Source: Betaproteobacteria bacterium (GTDB lineage Bacteria; Pseudomonadota; Gammaproteobacteria; Burkholderiales; Burkholderiaceae_E). From it: a stretch of 21,177 nucleotides of DNA. The notes below the pieces were generated by a model, which had not been told where the DNA came from, made no database searches, and worked only from the letters and a program-made list of their open reading frames with translations. Positions 1-6,877 of this stretch are shown piece by piece (position 1 is the stretch's first letter; every line of letters begins with the position of its first letter). The stretch is from NCBI GenBank assembly GCA_009925965.1, contig RFPW01000014.1, forward strand, positions 1 to 21,177. The letters run 5' to 3'. A program made the position numbers and the translations under genes.

Positions 1-91
1 CGCGGCCGCGGCCCGGGTGGCAGCCCAGGCACTCGGACAGTCCCGTCAAGCCTTGTACCGGCGCCTGCTTGAAATCAAGGGCCAGGTTTAA
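1..91 (+). CDS. rsmI: Probable 3' end of rsmI (16S rRNA 2'-O-ribose C1402 methyltransferase), partial
   Basis: An open frame enters from the left edge (codons start at base 2) and stops at TAA 89-91. It encodes about 29 residues ending ALYRRLLEIKGQV. The small helix-turn-helix-like tail, with an A-x2-LG-x2-R-x-ALY-x3-L pattern, resembles the C-terminus of RsmI, which ends in a similar ALY-containing helical domain in proteobacteria. RsmI methylates the ribose of C1402 in 16S rRNA. Only the tail is visible, so the assignment rests on this pattern alone. A Fis-type DNA-binding tail is the main alternative. The gene converges on rlpA with a 27-bp gap and no clear terminator between them. Confidence 0.5.
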   Translation, partial: AAAARVAAQALGQSRQALYRRLLEIKGQV

Positions 92-118
92 AACAAACCA
101 ACGTCGACAAAACCAAGG

Positions 119-712
119 TCAACGAAACCAGCGGTCCAACACCCCCGGAAGAATTACCTCGACCTGAACCTCGCCGGTTCCCGTCTCAATCAGACCGAGC
201 CGATGCGCCGCAACGTAACTCAAATCGATCAGTCGGTCATTCACAAACGGACCCCGGTCGTTAACTCGAACGACGACCGAGCGCCCCGAACGCGTCGCCG
301 TGACGCGGGCATAGCTCGGAATCGGCAAAACCGGATGCGCCGCCGTCATCGCATACATGTCATAGAGCTCACCGCTCGCAGTCTTTTGACCGTGATACCG
401 ACGCCCGTACCAACTGGCAATGCCCAGCGCGCGATAAGGCGCCCGGCTTGTCATCGGTTCGTATCGGCGACCAAAGGCTTCGTAGGGCCGGATCGTCCAC
501 GGCATCACGGGCTCGCTGCGGGGCACCGCGTCGGGGACTGCGTCGAGTGCAGCCCGGCTGATCTCCGGCGGCCCATCGGCCCGCGGGTCTGGGCGCCCGC
601 GACTCGCACACCCCCCGCTCAGCAACAACACCCCTCCAAGCAAGACGCTCAGCAGCAGAGCGCTCCGATGCGGACGGGCGCGCCTAACGTCGGGCGGCGC
701 GCTCGCGGGCAA
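119..712 (-). CDS. rlpA: RlpA-like septal-ring lytic transglycosylase lipoprotein (DPBB domain only)
   Basis: The 197-residue product begins with a basic n-region, a Leu-rich segment (about 18-33) and a lipobox-like LSGGC with Cys35, so it is probably an exported lipoprotein. The double-psi beta-barrel domain spans about 96-190. It contains GIASWYG, the HGQKTASGELYDMYAMTAAH block (108-126) and VNDRGPF (150-156). Glu115, Asp118 and His126 match the conserved acidic and His residues of the RlpA active site. RlpA enzymes cleave glycan strands lacking stem peptides at division septa. There is no C-terminal SPOR domain, unlike E. coli and Pseudomonas RlpA. The start is a TTG overlapping the end of dsbA by 29 bp. 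It is uncertain, but the signal sequence needs roughly this position. It is the last gene of the metC-argS-SPOR-dsbA-rlpA run. Confidence 0.85.
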   Translation of the reverse strand: MPASAPPDVRRARPHRSALLLSVLLGGVLLLSGGCASRGRPDPRADGPPEISRAALDAVPDAVPRSEPVMPWTIRPYEAFGRRYEPMTSRAPYRALGIASWYGRRYHGQKTASGELYDMYAMTAAHPVLPIPSYARVTATRSGRSVVVRVNDRGPFVNDRLIDLSYVAAHRLGLIETGTGEVQVEVILPGVLDRWFR

Positions 713-1346
713 TTAAGTCATCCAACACGTGGAGCGCCTTCTCGCGACTGCCCGCCAAGGTTGGCGAGGTGGTCCACTTCCCGGCGACACCCAGACAGGG
801 AACCCCATCAATGGCAAACGCTTCGGCCGCCTGCATCACGCGCCGCGACTTAGCCTGAACGGCAAATGAAGCTGCCAGTTCGAGAAAACGCGCCCGATCA
901 ACCCCAGCCTTCGACACGACCTCGGCGAGGTCCTCGATCGTCTCGATCGGCTTACGCTCGACATGAATCGCCGCAAAAATAGCGGGTGCCGTAGCGTCCG
1001 CCTTACCGAGGGTGTCGAGTGCAAAAAATGCATGCTGAAAGGGCGCCTGATTCGGACGAAAGGCAACCGGTAACTTCCGAAAAACGACATCGGCAGATTG
1101 TTTCGCCCGCCACGCCATCAGCTCTGGCTCGAGCGCATGGCAATGCGGACACCAATAACCAAAGAATTCGATCACCTCGACCTTGCCCGCTGGGGCCTCG
1201 ACCGGCTGGGGCCGCGCAAGCGTTTTGAAATCGACACCGTCGACCGGGACATGCGCACGAACCGGAAAACTTGGGAGGCCGCCCAAGGCCGCACCAACCA
1301 GCGTGGCGCCTAGCCAGTCACGTCGAGAATATTGATAAACCAGCAT
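684..1346 (-). CDS. dsbA: Thiol:disulfide interchange protein DsbA
   Basis: From the chosen start the product has 220 residues. The thioredoxin-fold active site is FFGYWCPHCHALEPE with C66-P-H-C69, the classical DsbA dithiol. The cis-proline loop is GVPCLG (Pro182), with an unusual Cys right after the proline. DsbA oxidises pairs of cysteines in newly exported periplasmic proteins. The N-terminus carries YSRRDWLGA before a hydrophobic stretch and a possible VRA cleavage site, which resembles a twin-arginine signal more than a plain Sec signal. The frame stays open back to a TTG at 1361, and ATGs lie at 1352 and 1346. I chose 1346 because GAGG sits 6 nt ahead of it. The gene lies 60 bp after the SPOR gene and overlaps rlpA. 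Confidence 0.92.
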   Translation of the reverse strand: MLVYQYSRRDWLGATLVGAALGGLPSFPVRAHVPVDGVDFKTLARPQPVEAPAGKVEVIEFFGYWCPHCHALEPELMAWRAKQSADVVFRKLPVAFRPNQAPFQHAFFALDTLGKADATAPAIFAAIHVERKPIETIEDLAEVVSKAGVDRARFLELAASFAVQAKSRRVMQAAEAFAIDGVPCLGVAGKWTTSPTLAGSREKALHVLDDLIARERAARR

Positions 1347-1406
1347 CTTCATCCTCTGCAAAATTCAACCAGAGCGACTTTCGCCCTCGAACCCCGTATT
1401 CGCGTA

Positions 1407-2288
1407 CTAACGAACCCGCACCACGGACACCTCGATACCGCTCTCCGTGAGCTTGGTGCGGGCACGTGTCATATCGTCCATCCGGGCAAATGGGCCGATA
1501 CGAACCCGTTGCACCGCAAAGCCGTTTACCTCGGAACCAATGACCCGTGCCTCAAAGCCCAGCAACGCGAGCCGCCCCCGCATGGCCTCGGCATCTTCCA
1601 CCGTGCGAAATGCTCCGGCTTGCAAGACATATCCCTCCCCACTTGCGGCGCTGGTTCCTGGCGCCCCGCTCGATCCGCTTGCGCCGGGCGCGGGCGCTGC
1701 GGCTTGGGCGGGGGCCGACGCTGTCGCAGGGGCCACAGACGGTGGCATTGCAATGACGCCCTGGGCCGAGGCCGGCGCGCGAGCAGGCGCGTTCGCTGCG
1801 GGGCTTGGGGCTTGTGCGGCCGGGGCCAATACCGTCGGCGGCATCTGGGGTGTGCTGGCGCCACTGGCAGGCGAACGGGCAGGCTGGCCGGATGAAGGGC
1901 CGGATGAAGCGCTGGAAGGAGGGGCCGTCTCGACCTCGGAGTCGGATGCCTGACGTTCGGCAGACGTAGGCGCATTCCGGTCAGGCCCCGGAAAAAGAAT
2001 CGAGGGCTCTGGGGCCGCTGGTGCGGACGGATCGGCCCGGTTGCGAGAAAACAGCGGCTTGTTCGGATCGGGGGCCGTCTCGGGCGTCTTCGGATCGAGC
2101 GCCCGCTCCGGTGCTCGGGTGGCCTTATTCAAAAAAGGAACTGGCGCTTTAGTCACAAAGATCGCAACAGAAAGTGCAGTGCCGAGTCCAATCAGAATCC
2201 CCGCAAGCAGACCAGCAAAGGTCCCTCCACGGCTACGACGGGTCAGGCCCCGGATCGGACGACGGGCGATCCCGACGCGCATCCTCAC
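1407..2288 (-). CDS. SPOR-domain inner-membrane protein (FtsN-like)
   Basis: The 293-residue product has a short basic cytoplasmic N-terminus (1-20), one transmembrane helix (about 24-46) and a long Ala/Pro/Ser-rich linker (about 60-215). A C-terminal SPOR domain follows (about 219-293: GYVLQAGAFRTVEDAEAMR, then RVRIGPF). SPOR domains bind denuded septal glycan, and this architecture is that of FtsN-type division proteins. In betaproteobacteria a gene of this kind typically sits between argS and dsbA, as here. The GTG start at 2288 overlaps the argS stop by 4 bp (GTGA). An ATG at 2282 with AGAGG 8 nt upstream is equally credible and would shorten the protein by two residues. Whether it is the functional FtsN cannot be decided from this window. 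Confidence 0.85.
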   Translation of the reverse strand: MRMRVGIARRPIRGLTRRSRGGTFAGLLAGILIGLGTALSVAIFVTKAPVPFLNKATRAPERALDPKTPETAPDPNKPLFSRNRADPSAPAAPEPSILFPGPDRNAPTSAERQASDSEVETAPPSSASSGPSSGQPARSPASGASTPQMPPTVLAPAAQAPSPAANAPARAPASAQGVIAMPPSVAPATASAPAQAAAPAPGASGSSGAPGTSAASGEGYVLQAGAFRTVEDAEAMRGRLALLGFEARVIGSEVNGFAVQRVRIGPFARMDDMTRARTKLTESGIEVSVVRVR

Positions 2289-4030
2289 ATCCTCTGGGGC
2301 GCAGAAACCCCAATCAATGCCAACCCATTACGCAAGACCTGTCGGGTGGCCGCAAGCAGCGCGAGCCGTGCTGTGCGCAGGCCCGCGTCATCGACCAAAA
2401 CGCGTTGCGCATTATAAAAGCTGTGAAAGTCAGCCGCGAGATCCCGCAAATAGTAGGCCAACAGGTGCGGCGCCAGCTCGTCGACTGCGCCCCGGACCGT
2501 GTCGGGCCATTCCGCCAGACGCGCCATCAAGGCAATTTCAACCGGAGTGCTCAGGCACGTCAGGTCAGCCGCTGGGTCCGCCGAAAATTCAGCGACTGGG
2601 TTAGCACCTTGATCGGTGCTCGGGCTTGGGTTGCGCTGCGCGAGCACCGAACAGATTCTGGCGTGCGCATACTGCACGTAGTACACCGGATTTTCGTCAC
2701 TCTGGGAGCGGGCCAAGTCAATATCAAAAGCAAATTCTGCGTCGGCCTTACGAGAGATCAAGAAAAATCGAACGGCATCCCGACCGCTCTCGAGGGTCGC
2801 ACCGGACCAGTCAATCAGATCGCGAAGCGTCACATATCCACCCGCGCGCTTGCTGATTTTGACCTCTTCGCCCCCACGCATGACCGTGACCATCTGGTGC
2901 AACACATAATCCGGCCAATCCTGCGGGATTCCAAGCCCGAGGGCCTGTAGGCCGGCGCGCACCCGAGTGATCGTGCCATGATGATCGCTGCCCTGAACAT
3001 TAATCGCGCGCGCGAAGCCGCGCGCCCACTTGGTCTGGTGATAAGCAACATCGGGCACAAAGTAAGTAAAGGTGCCATCAGACTTTCGCATCACGCGGTC
3101 TTTATCATCGCCCCAAGTCGTCGAGCGTAGCCACAATGCGCCATCGGCTTCGTAGGCATGTCCAGCCCGAACCAACGCATCCACCACGCCCGCCACCCGC
3201 CCCTCGGTATAGAGCGAACTTTCCAGGTAGTAGCGATCGAATCGGATCCCAAACGCCTGCAGATCCAGGTCCTGCTCGTGGCGCAGGCAGGCCACCGCAA
3301 ATCGTCGAATCGCATCCAGATCGTCCACATCACCACTGGCCACCAGGGCAGCAACATCGCGCGCCGCCACTGAATCTCGAGCGAGGAAACGCTGTGCAAT
3401 CTCGGCAATGTATTCCCCGCGGTAACCGTCTTCGGGGAAGCCCTCCGAATCGGGCGCGACGCCCCGCGCTCGGGCCTGAACGGAGAGCGCCAAATTCTGG
3501 ATCTGGTTGCCCGCATCGTTGTAGTAAAACTCCCTCGAGACCGCCCAGCCATCGGCTTCCAGGAGCGCCGCCAGCACATCCCCGAGCGCGCCCTGACGGC
3601 CATGACCCACATGGAGCGGTCCAGTTGGATTGGCCGAGACAAACTCAATCAACAACTGCTGACCGGCGCCCCGCTGGCTGCGGCCAAAATCCGCACCTTC
3701 GCTCAGTACCCTGGTTACCGCGGCGGTTCGCACGGCTGGAGTCACACGCAAATTGATGAAACCCGGCCCGGCAATCTCTGCCCCGGCCACTAAAGGTCCC
3801 GCCAACGGATCCTGATTCAGGGCGTGAACCAGAGCCTGCGCCACTTCTCGAGGGGGGCGCCCGAGCGGCTTTGCCAGTTGCAACGCAATGCTGCAGGCCA
3901 AATCACCATGGCTGACCTGCTTGGGTCGCTCGAGCGTGATCAGAGGCGGCGCAAACCCCGCCTCGGCCGCGAGGGGCGCGACGGCCGCGGCCAAGCGGGC
4001 GGCAATTTGCAATCGGTGCTCGGATAACAT
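2285..4030 (-). CDS. argS: Arginine--tRNA ligase (ArgRS)
   Basis: The 581-residue product is close to the usual length of bacterial ArgRS. The N-terminal Add1 region contains the KQVSHGDLACSIA block (about 37-49) that binds the tRNA D-loop. The class I catalytic core has the HIGH signature as HVGHG (140-144) in FVSANPTGPLHVGHGR, plus REFYYNDAGNQI (166-177). The KMSKS loop is KISKRAG (391-397). An all-alpha anticodon-binding domain follows, with the conserved YYVQYAHARICS. The enzyme charges tRNA-Arg with arginine. It starts 9 bp after the upstream lyase gene and its stop overlaps the SPOR gene, so translation is probably coupled. A tRNA-Arg gene lies only 2 kb away, but nothing shows that this is functional. 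Confidence 0.97.
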   Translation of the reverse strand: MLSEHRLQIAARLAAAVAPLAAEAGFAPPLITLERPKQVSHGDLACSIALQLAKPLGRPPREVAQALVHALNQDPLAGPLVAGAEIAGPGFINLRVTPAVRTAAVTRVLSEGADFGRSQRGAGQQLLIEFVSANPTGPLHVGHGRQGALGDVLAALLEADGWAVSREFYYNDAGNQIQNLALSVQARARGVAPDSEGFPEDGYRGEYIAEIAQRFLARDSVAARDVAALVASGDVDDLDAIRRFAVACLRHEQDLDLQAFGIRFDRYYLESSLYTEGRVAGVVDALVRAGHAYEADGALWLRSTTWGDDKDRVMRKSDGTFTYFVPDVAYHQTKWARGFARAINVQGSDHHGTITRVRAGLQALGLGIPQDWPDYVLHQMVTVMRGGEEVKISKRAGGYVTLRDLIDWSGATLESGRDAVRFFLISRKADAEFAFDIDLARSQSDENPVYYVQYAHARICSVLAQRNPSPSTDQGANPVAEFSADPAADLTCLSTPVEIALMARLAEWPDTVRGAVDELAPHLLAYYLRDLAADFHSFYNAQRVLVDDAGLRTARLALLAATRQVLRNGLALIGVSAPQRM

Positions 4031-4039
4031 ACGAGGATT

Positions 4040-5332
4040 CTACCGGGGGGCGCTCCCCATGGCCCGAAAACCTTGCTCGAGATCCTCCAGGAGATCCGCG
4101 ACCGATTCGAGGCCGATGTGCAGACGGACCAACGGCCCACCTGCCCAGGGCTCAATGGTCCGCAGGCCGTGCAGGCGAGCCGGCATGATCAGGCTCTCGA
4201 AACCTCCCCACGAATAGCCGATCCCGAAATGGCGGCGGCCCTCGACTAGGGCGGCCACTTGCCCCTCCAGCCCGCGCTCGAGTTCGACTGAAAACAGACC
4301 ACAGCTGCCGGAAAAATCCCGCCGCCAGCGCGCATGATCCGGATGATCGGGAAGGGCAGGGTGCAGCACCCGAACGACGCCCTCTTGGCGCTGCAACCAT
4401 TGCGCCACCGCAATCGCGGACACTTCATGCTGCGCCACCCGCTGCGGGAGGGTTCGGAGCCCGCGCAAGATCAACCAGGCATCATCGCTGGACACACACA
4501 GCCCAAGACCGCGCACCGTGCGCCAGACAGTGGGCCAAAGTTCGTCGGTGACCACGACCGCGCCCATCAGCACGTCGGCGTGACCGCCCCAGTACTTGGT
4601 CAGCGGGACAATCGACACGTCGACACCGTGCTCGAACGGATGAAAGTGCAGCGGGCTGCCCCATGCGTTATCGATCATCGAAAGTGCGCCGTGCTCGCGC
4701 GCCGTTGCGGCAAGGCCCGCAACGTCCTGAATTTCGAAGGTATAACTTCCGGGGCTCTCGAGGTAGACGATGCGCGTTTGCGGACGCATCAGCTGCGCCA
4801 GGCCCGCCGGATCGATTCGCGGATCATAAAACGTGATCTCGATTCCGGCGCGCGCCAGTTGCCCTTGGGCCAGGGCCCGCCCCGGGCCGTAAACGCTGTC
4901 GGGCATCAGCACATGATCTCCGCTTGCCGCGAAGGCCAGCACCGCCAGAGCGATCGCCGCCAGCCCCGAAGGCACCAGCGCTGCGCGCGTTCCCGGACCT
5001 GCCCGATCCGCGGCCGGGGCTGCGCCCCAGCCCTCGAGTTCAGCCACTGCATCCATCAGTGCCATTGTGGTCGGCACCCCGCCCGTGCCATACGTGGTCG
5101 CGTAGCGTACGCCGCGGGCCGTGTCCTGAAGGGCCTGGTCCACTTCGGCCAGCGACTCGAAAAGCACACTGGACGCGCGCACGACCGGGACATTAGCCGT
5201 GCGCACCAGGGCGTCAATGCGTCGGCCGACTTCGCTGTACGGGGTCGTAGAGCGCATGGTGGACCGCACTTGGGGCCGCGCGGTGGGCCCCAAGTGCGGG
5301 GACGGAATCACCAGGGAATCAGGGGAGGTCAT
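4040..5332 (-). CDS. metC: Cystathionine beta-lyase (MetC-type PLP enzyme)
   Basis: The 430-residue product belongs to the Cys/Met-metabolism PLP family. Visible landmarks are TTYGTGGVPTT (79-89, phosphate-binding region), VPSGLAAI (120-127), DSVYGP (145-150), the PLP-ring Asp in DNAWGSPLHF (Asp221), and the Schiff-base Lys246 in PLTKYWGGHADVLMG. MetC cleaves cystathionine to homocysteine, pyruvate and ammonia in methionine synthesis. The DVLMG stretch after the lysine favours MetC over cystathionine gamma-synthase, though substrate cannot be proven from sequence. ATG 5332 is preceded by GGAG 9 nt upstream. An ATG at 5257 lacks a ribosome site but lies closer to where homology should begin. 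Residues 103-114 form an Ala/Pro/Gly-rich insertion relative to the family. It is the first gene of the apparent operon. Confidence 0.87.
   Translation of the reverse strand: MTSPDSLVIPSPHLGPTARPQVRSTMRSTTPYSEVGRRIDALVRTANVPVVRASSVLFESLAEVDQALQDTARGVRYATTYGTGGVPTTMALMDAVAELEGWGAAPAADRAGPGTRAALVPSGLAAIALAVLAFAASGDHVLMPDSVYGPGRALAQGQLARAGIEITFYDPRIDPAGLAQLMRPQTRIVYLESPGSYTFEIQDVAGLAATAREHGALSMIDNAWGSPLHFHPFEHGVDVSIVPLTKYWGGHADVLMGAVVVTDELWPTVWRTVRGLGLCVSSDDAWLILRGLRTLPQRVAQHEVSAIAVAQWLQRQEGVVRVLHPALPDHPDHARWRRDFSGSCGLFSVELERGLEGQVAALVEGRRHFGIGYSWGGFESLIMPARLHGLRTIEPWAGGPLVRLHIGLESVADLLEDLEQGFRAMGSAPR
5264..5299. repeat. Perfect 14-bp inverted repeat in the metC 5' region
   Basis: The arms CCGCACTTGGGGCC (5264-5277) and GGCCCCAAGTGCGG (5286-5299) are exact reverse complements separated by 8 nt. 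In the metC transcript they would form a very stable GC-rich hairpin. It lies inside codons 12-23 if translation starts at 5332, or 6 nt upstream of the alternative ATG at 5257. It has no following U-run, so it is not a standard terminator. A role in translation control or as a protein-binding site is inference. Confidence 0.6.
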
Positions 5333-5360
5333 CGAGGAAAACTCCGTTCAAGCAAACCGC

Positions 5361-5400
5361 AGGTCAACCAGATTATTGACCTAGCTCATTAGCCTGACAG
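5361..5400 (-). promoter_or_regulatory. Candidate metC promoter with overlapping operator-like inverted repeat
   Basis: On the minus strand CTGTCA (5400-5395) and AATAAT (5377-5372) are spaced by 17 nt, matching sigma70 boxes at 4/6 and 5/6. This would start transcription near 5365, about 33 nt before the metC ATG. A perfect 7-bp inverted repeat, AGGTCAA (5361-5367) and TTGACCT (5376-5382) with an 8-nt spacer, covers the -10 box and start site. That is the geometry of a repressor operator. The regulator is unknown. The rest of the 162-bp divergent gap up to 5494 shows no convincing plus-strand promoter. Confidence 0.35.
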
Positions 5401-5494
5401 TCTAAATCCCCTCAGCAATCCACTCCGGCCCGTGGGCACCGCAGATGCTTACCTGCAAGCCCGAGCGCGAAGCGTTGATCCAGGAGAACCCGAT

Positions 5495-6025
5495 ATGCAG
5501 ACCCCGATGCAAACCCCCCGTTCACATACCACCTGGATCGCGGTGGCCGATGACACCCGCGCGCGGATCTTTCTCTCCCGCTCAGACCAGCCCCTGCAGG
5601 AGCTTGAAGATCTGATGCAACCCCAGAGCCGGCTCGATGATCATGATCGGCATGCCGATGCAAAAGGTCACTATGGCAGCGCCGGGATTGCAGGCAGCGG
5701 ATCGCCGGGTCACCACGGCACGATTCACGGCTCCGGCCATAGCGCCGAGCCCCGCACGAGTACGGACGACAAACTCGAAGCACAGTTTGCCCGACAGTTG
5801 GCTCAACGCCTGGAAGGCGCCCGCCGCGAAGGGGCGTATGAACATCTGATTCTGATTGCAGCCCCGCGGTTCCTCGGGCGAGTCCGGGCACAGCTCTCCC
5901 CGCAAGTCACGAAGCGCCTCGCCCACACCATTGCCAAGGACCTCACAAAGCTCTCGGTCACAGACATCGAGTCCCGTCTACAAGCCCAAGCGCTGCTGGA
6001 ACCCGCGAGGCCCTTGGGTCAATAA
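5495..6025 (+). CDS. Host attachment family protein
   Basis: The 176-residue product resembles the family annotated as protein required for attachment to host cells. It starts with TTWIAVADDTRARIF (12-26) and later has EAQFARQLAQRLEGARREGAYEHL and IAAPRFLGRVRAQLS (121-135), then TKRLAHTIAKDLTKL. The family is named from a plant-colonisation phenotype, but its biochemical function is unknown and it is common in free-living proteobacteria. ATG 5495 was chosen because AGGAG sits 8 nt upstream; the frame is open further upstream but lacks that signal. The middle (50-83) is Gly/His-rich with seven histidines in 33 residues, replacing the usual Asp/Arg/Gly-rich linker. There is no signal peptide, so it is probably cytoplasmic. 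It is divergent from metC. Confidence 0.82.
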   Translation: MQTPMQTPRSHTTWIAVADDTRARIFLSRSDQPLQELEDLMQPQSRLDDHDRHADAKGHYGSAGIAGSGSPGHHGTIHGSGHSAEPRTSTDDKLEAQFARQLAQRLEGARREGAYEHLILIAAPRFLGRVRAQLSPQVTKRLAHTIAKDLTKLSVTDIESRLQAQALLEPARPLGQ

Positions 6026-6032
6026 GCATGTT

Positions 6033-6050
6033 CGCTGAGCACAATCAGCG
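6033..6050. terminator. Possible terminator hairpin between convergent units
   Basis: CGCTGA (6033-6038) and TCAGCG (6045-6050) form a 6-bp stem with a 6-nt loop. The hairpin lies between the stop of the host-attachment gene and the 3' end of the oppositely transcribed tRNA-Arg, where a bidirectional terminator would be expected. Neither strand has a proper U-run after it, so the call is weak. Confidence 0.25.
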
Positions 6051-6092
6051 GCCAGCCGTCGATTAAAGCGACTTCGTGTAGGCCAATCCCGT

Positions 6093-6168
6093 TGGCGCGC
6101 CTGGCTGGGATCGAACCAGCGACCCCTGGCTTCGGAGGCCAGTACTCTATCCACTGAGCTACAGGCGC
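6093..6168 (-). tRNA. tRNA-Arg (anticodon CCG)
   Basis: Read on the minus strand, a complete 76-nt cloverleaf is visible. The acceptor GCGCCTG pairs with CAGGCGC. The D-arm is GCTC-AGTGGATA-GAGT. The anticodon arm is CTGGC-CTCCGAA-GCCAG, giving anticodon CCG (reads CGG). The variable loop is short, and the T-arm is GCTGG-TTCGATC-CCAGC. The discriminator base is G, followed by an encoded CCA (6095-6093). All stems pair, with one G-T wobble in the D-stem. The gene stands alone, divergent from the cytochrome gene, with its own promoter about 20 bp upstream. No integrase or duplicated 3' end is seen nearby. Confidence 0.97.
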
Positions 6169-6186
6169 GGGTCCAAACAACCTGCG

Positions 6187-6215
6187 ATGATACTCGGTCG
6201 AATCGGGAGCGTCCA
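6187..6215 (-). promoter_or_regulatory. Promoter of tRNA-Arg
   Basis: On the minus strand a -35 box TGGACG (6215-6210) is followed after exactly 17 nt by TATCAT (6192-6187), matching the consensus at 4/6 and 5/6. Initiation near 6180 would give a leader of about 12 nt before the mature tRNA 5' end at 6168, as is usual for single tRNA genes. Confidence 0.6.
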
Positions 6216-6237
6216 CGCGTTCGCGTCCATCGGTCGC

Positions 6238-6266
6238 GTGACCGAATTCGCATCCGTGGGTATCAT
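6238..6266 (+). promoter_or_regulatory. Promoter of the cytochrome c5-type gene
   Basis: On the plus strand GTGACC (6238-6243) and TATCAT (6261-6266) are spaced by 17 nt, matching sigma70 boxes at 4/6 and 5/6. The -10 box is identical to that of the divergent tRNA promoter. Transcription would begin near 6273, leaving a leader of about 57 nt before the ATG at 6330. Confidence 0.5.
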
Positions 6267-6329
6267 TCGCGAGAAATTCCTCCGATCCGTAGACCGACTT
6301 CTGCCTGATCAACCCCCACGAGCCGCGCG

Positions 6330-6854
6330 ATGAGCAACAAAACCAACGATCATCAAGGTCACGCCGACGATGAGGCGGCCGAGCCGCTGATTAAAACGCC
6401 CCAGCAGCTGATCAAAGTGATCGTGCTGGCTTTCATCGTCCCAGTGATCGTCATCGTCCTGCTAGCGGGCTACGTCACCTCCGGCAAGAAGCCCAACGCG
6501 GGCAGCGACGTCATGTCCACCCAGTCGATTGAAGCGCGGATCCGACCGGTCGCTCGGTTTGAGATCAAGGACGCCTCGGCACCCCAGATTCTGCGAACCG
6601 GCCTCGAGGTCTACAACGCTCAATGCGTCGCCTGCCACGGCGTCGGTGCCGCTGGCGCGCCCAAGTTCGGCGATGCCACCGCCTGGGGGCCGCGGATCGG
6701 GCAGGGCTATCCTGGCTTGCTCAACTCGGCGCTGAAGGGCAAGGGCGTGATGTCGGCTCAGGGCGGCGGCGAATACTCGGACGTGGAAGTGGGCCGGGCC
6801 GTGGTGCACATGGCCAATGCCGGTGGCGCCAAGTTTGAAGAGCCGGCCAAGTAA
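6330..6854 (+). CDS. Membrane-anchored cytochrome c5 family protein
   Basis: The 174-residue product has a hydrophilic, acidic cytoplasmic N-terminus (1-25), one transmembrane helix (about 28-48) and a short linker. A single class I cytochrome c domain follows, with the haem motif C99-V-A-C102-H103. The GKGVMSAQGG segment (137-146) supplies the likely axial ligand Met141, as in cytochrome c5 proteins. It should sit on the periplasmic face of the inner membrane and carry electrons, probably to a terminal oxidase; the partner is not visible here. The ribosome site is weak (GAG 8 nt before the ATG). The gene converges on rep with 23 bp between the stops. Two short GCCGGC repeats lie at this junction, but there is no standard terminator. 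Confidence 0.9.
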   Translation: MSNKTNDHQGHADDEAAEPLIKTPQQLIKVIVLAFIVPVIVIVLLAGYVTSGKKPNAGSDVMSTQSIEARIRPVARFEIKDASAPQILRTGLEVYNAQCVACHGVGAAGAPKFGDATAWGPRIGQGYPGLLNSALKGKGVMSAQGGGEYSDVEVGRAVVHMANAGGAKFEEPAK

Positions 6855-6877
6855 AATCGCCGGCAAAGCCAAATAGG

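Noticed and set aside
4334..5392. 352-codon plus-strand open frame
   Set aside because: It is antisense to the metC-like gene with no recognisable domain, and its His/Arg-rich composition is typical of a shadow frame.
6093..6168. tRNA-Arg as an integration site
   Set aside because: No integrase, no repeat of the tRNA 3' end and no change in gene character are seen on either side.
6019..6312. Minus-strand open frame containing APVAQWIEYWPPKPGVAG
   Set aside because: This is the familiar spurious peptide produced by translating a tRNA-Arg gene; the frame runs straight through the cloverleaf at 6093-6168.
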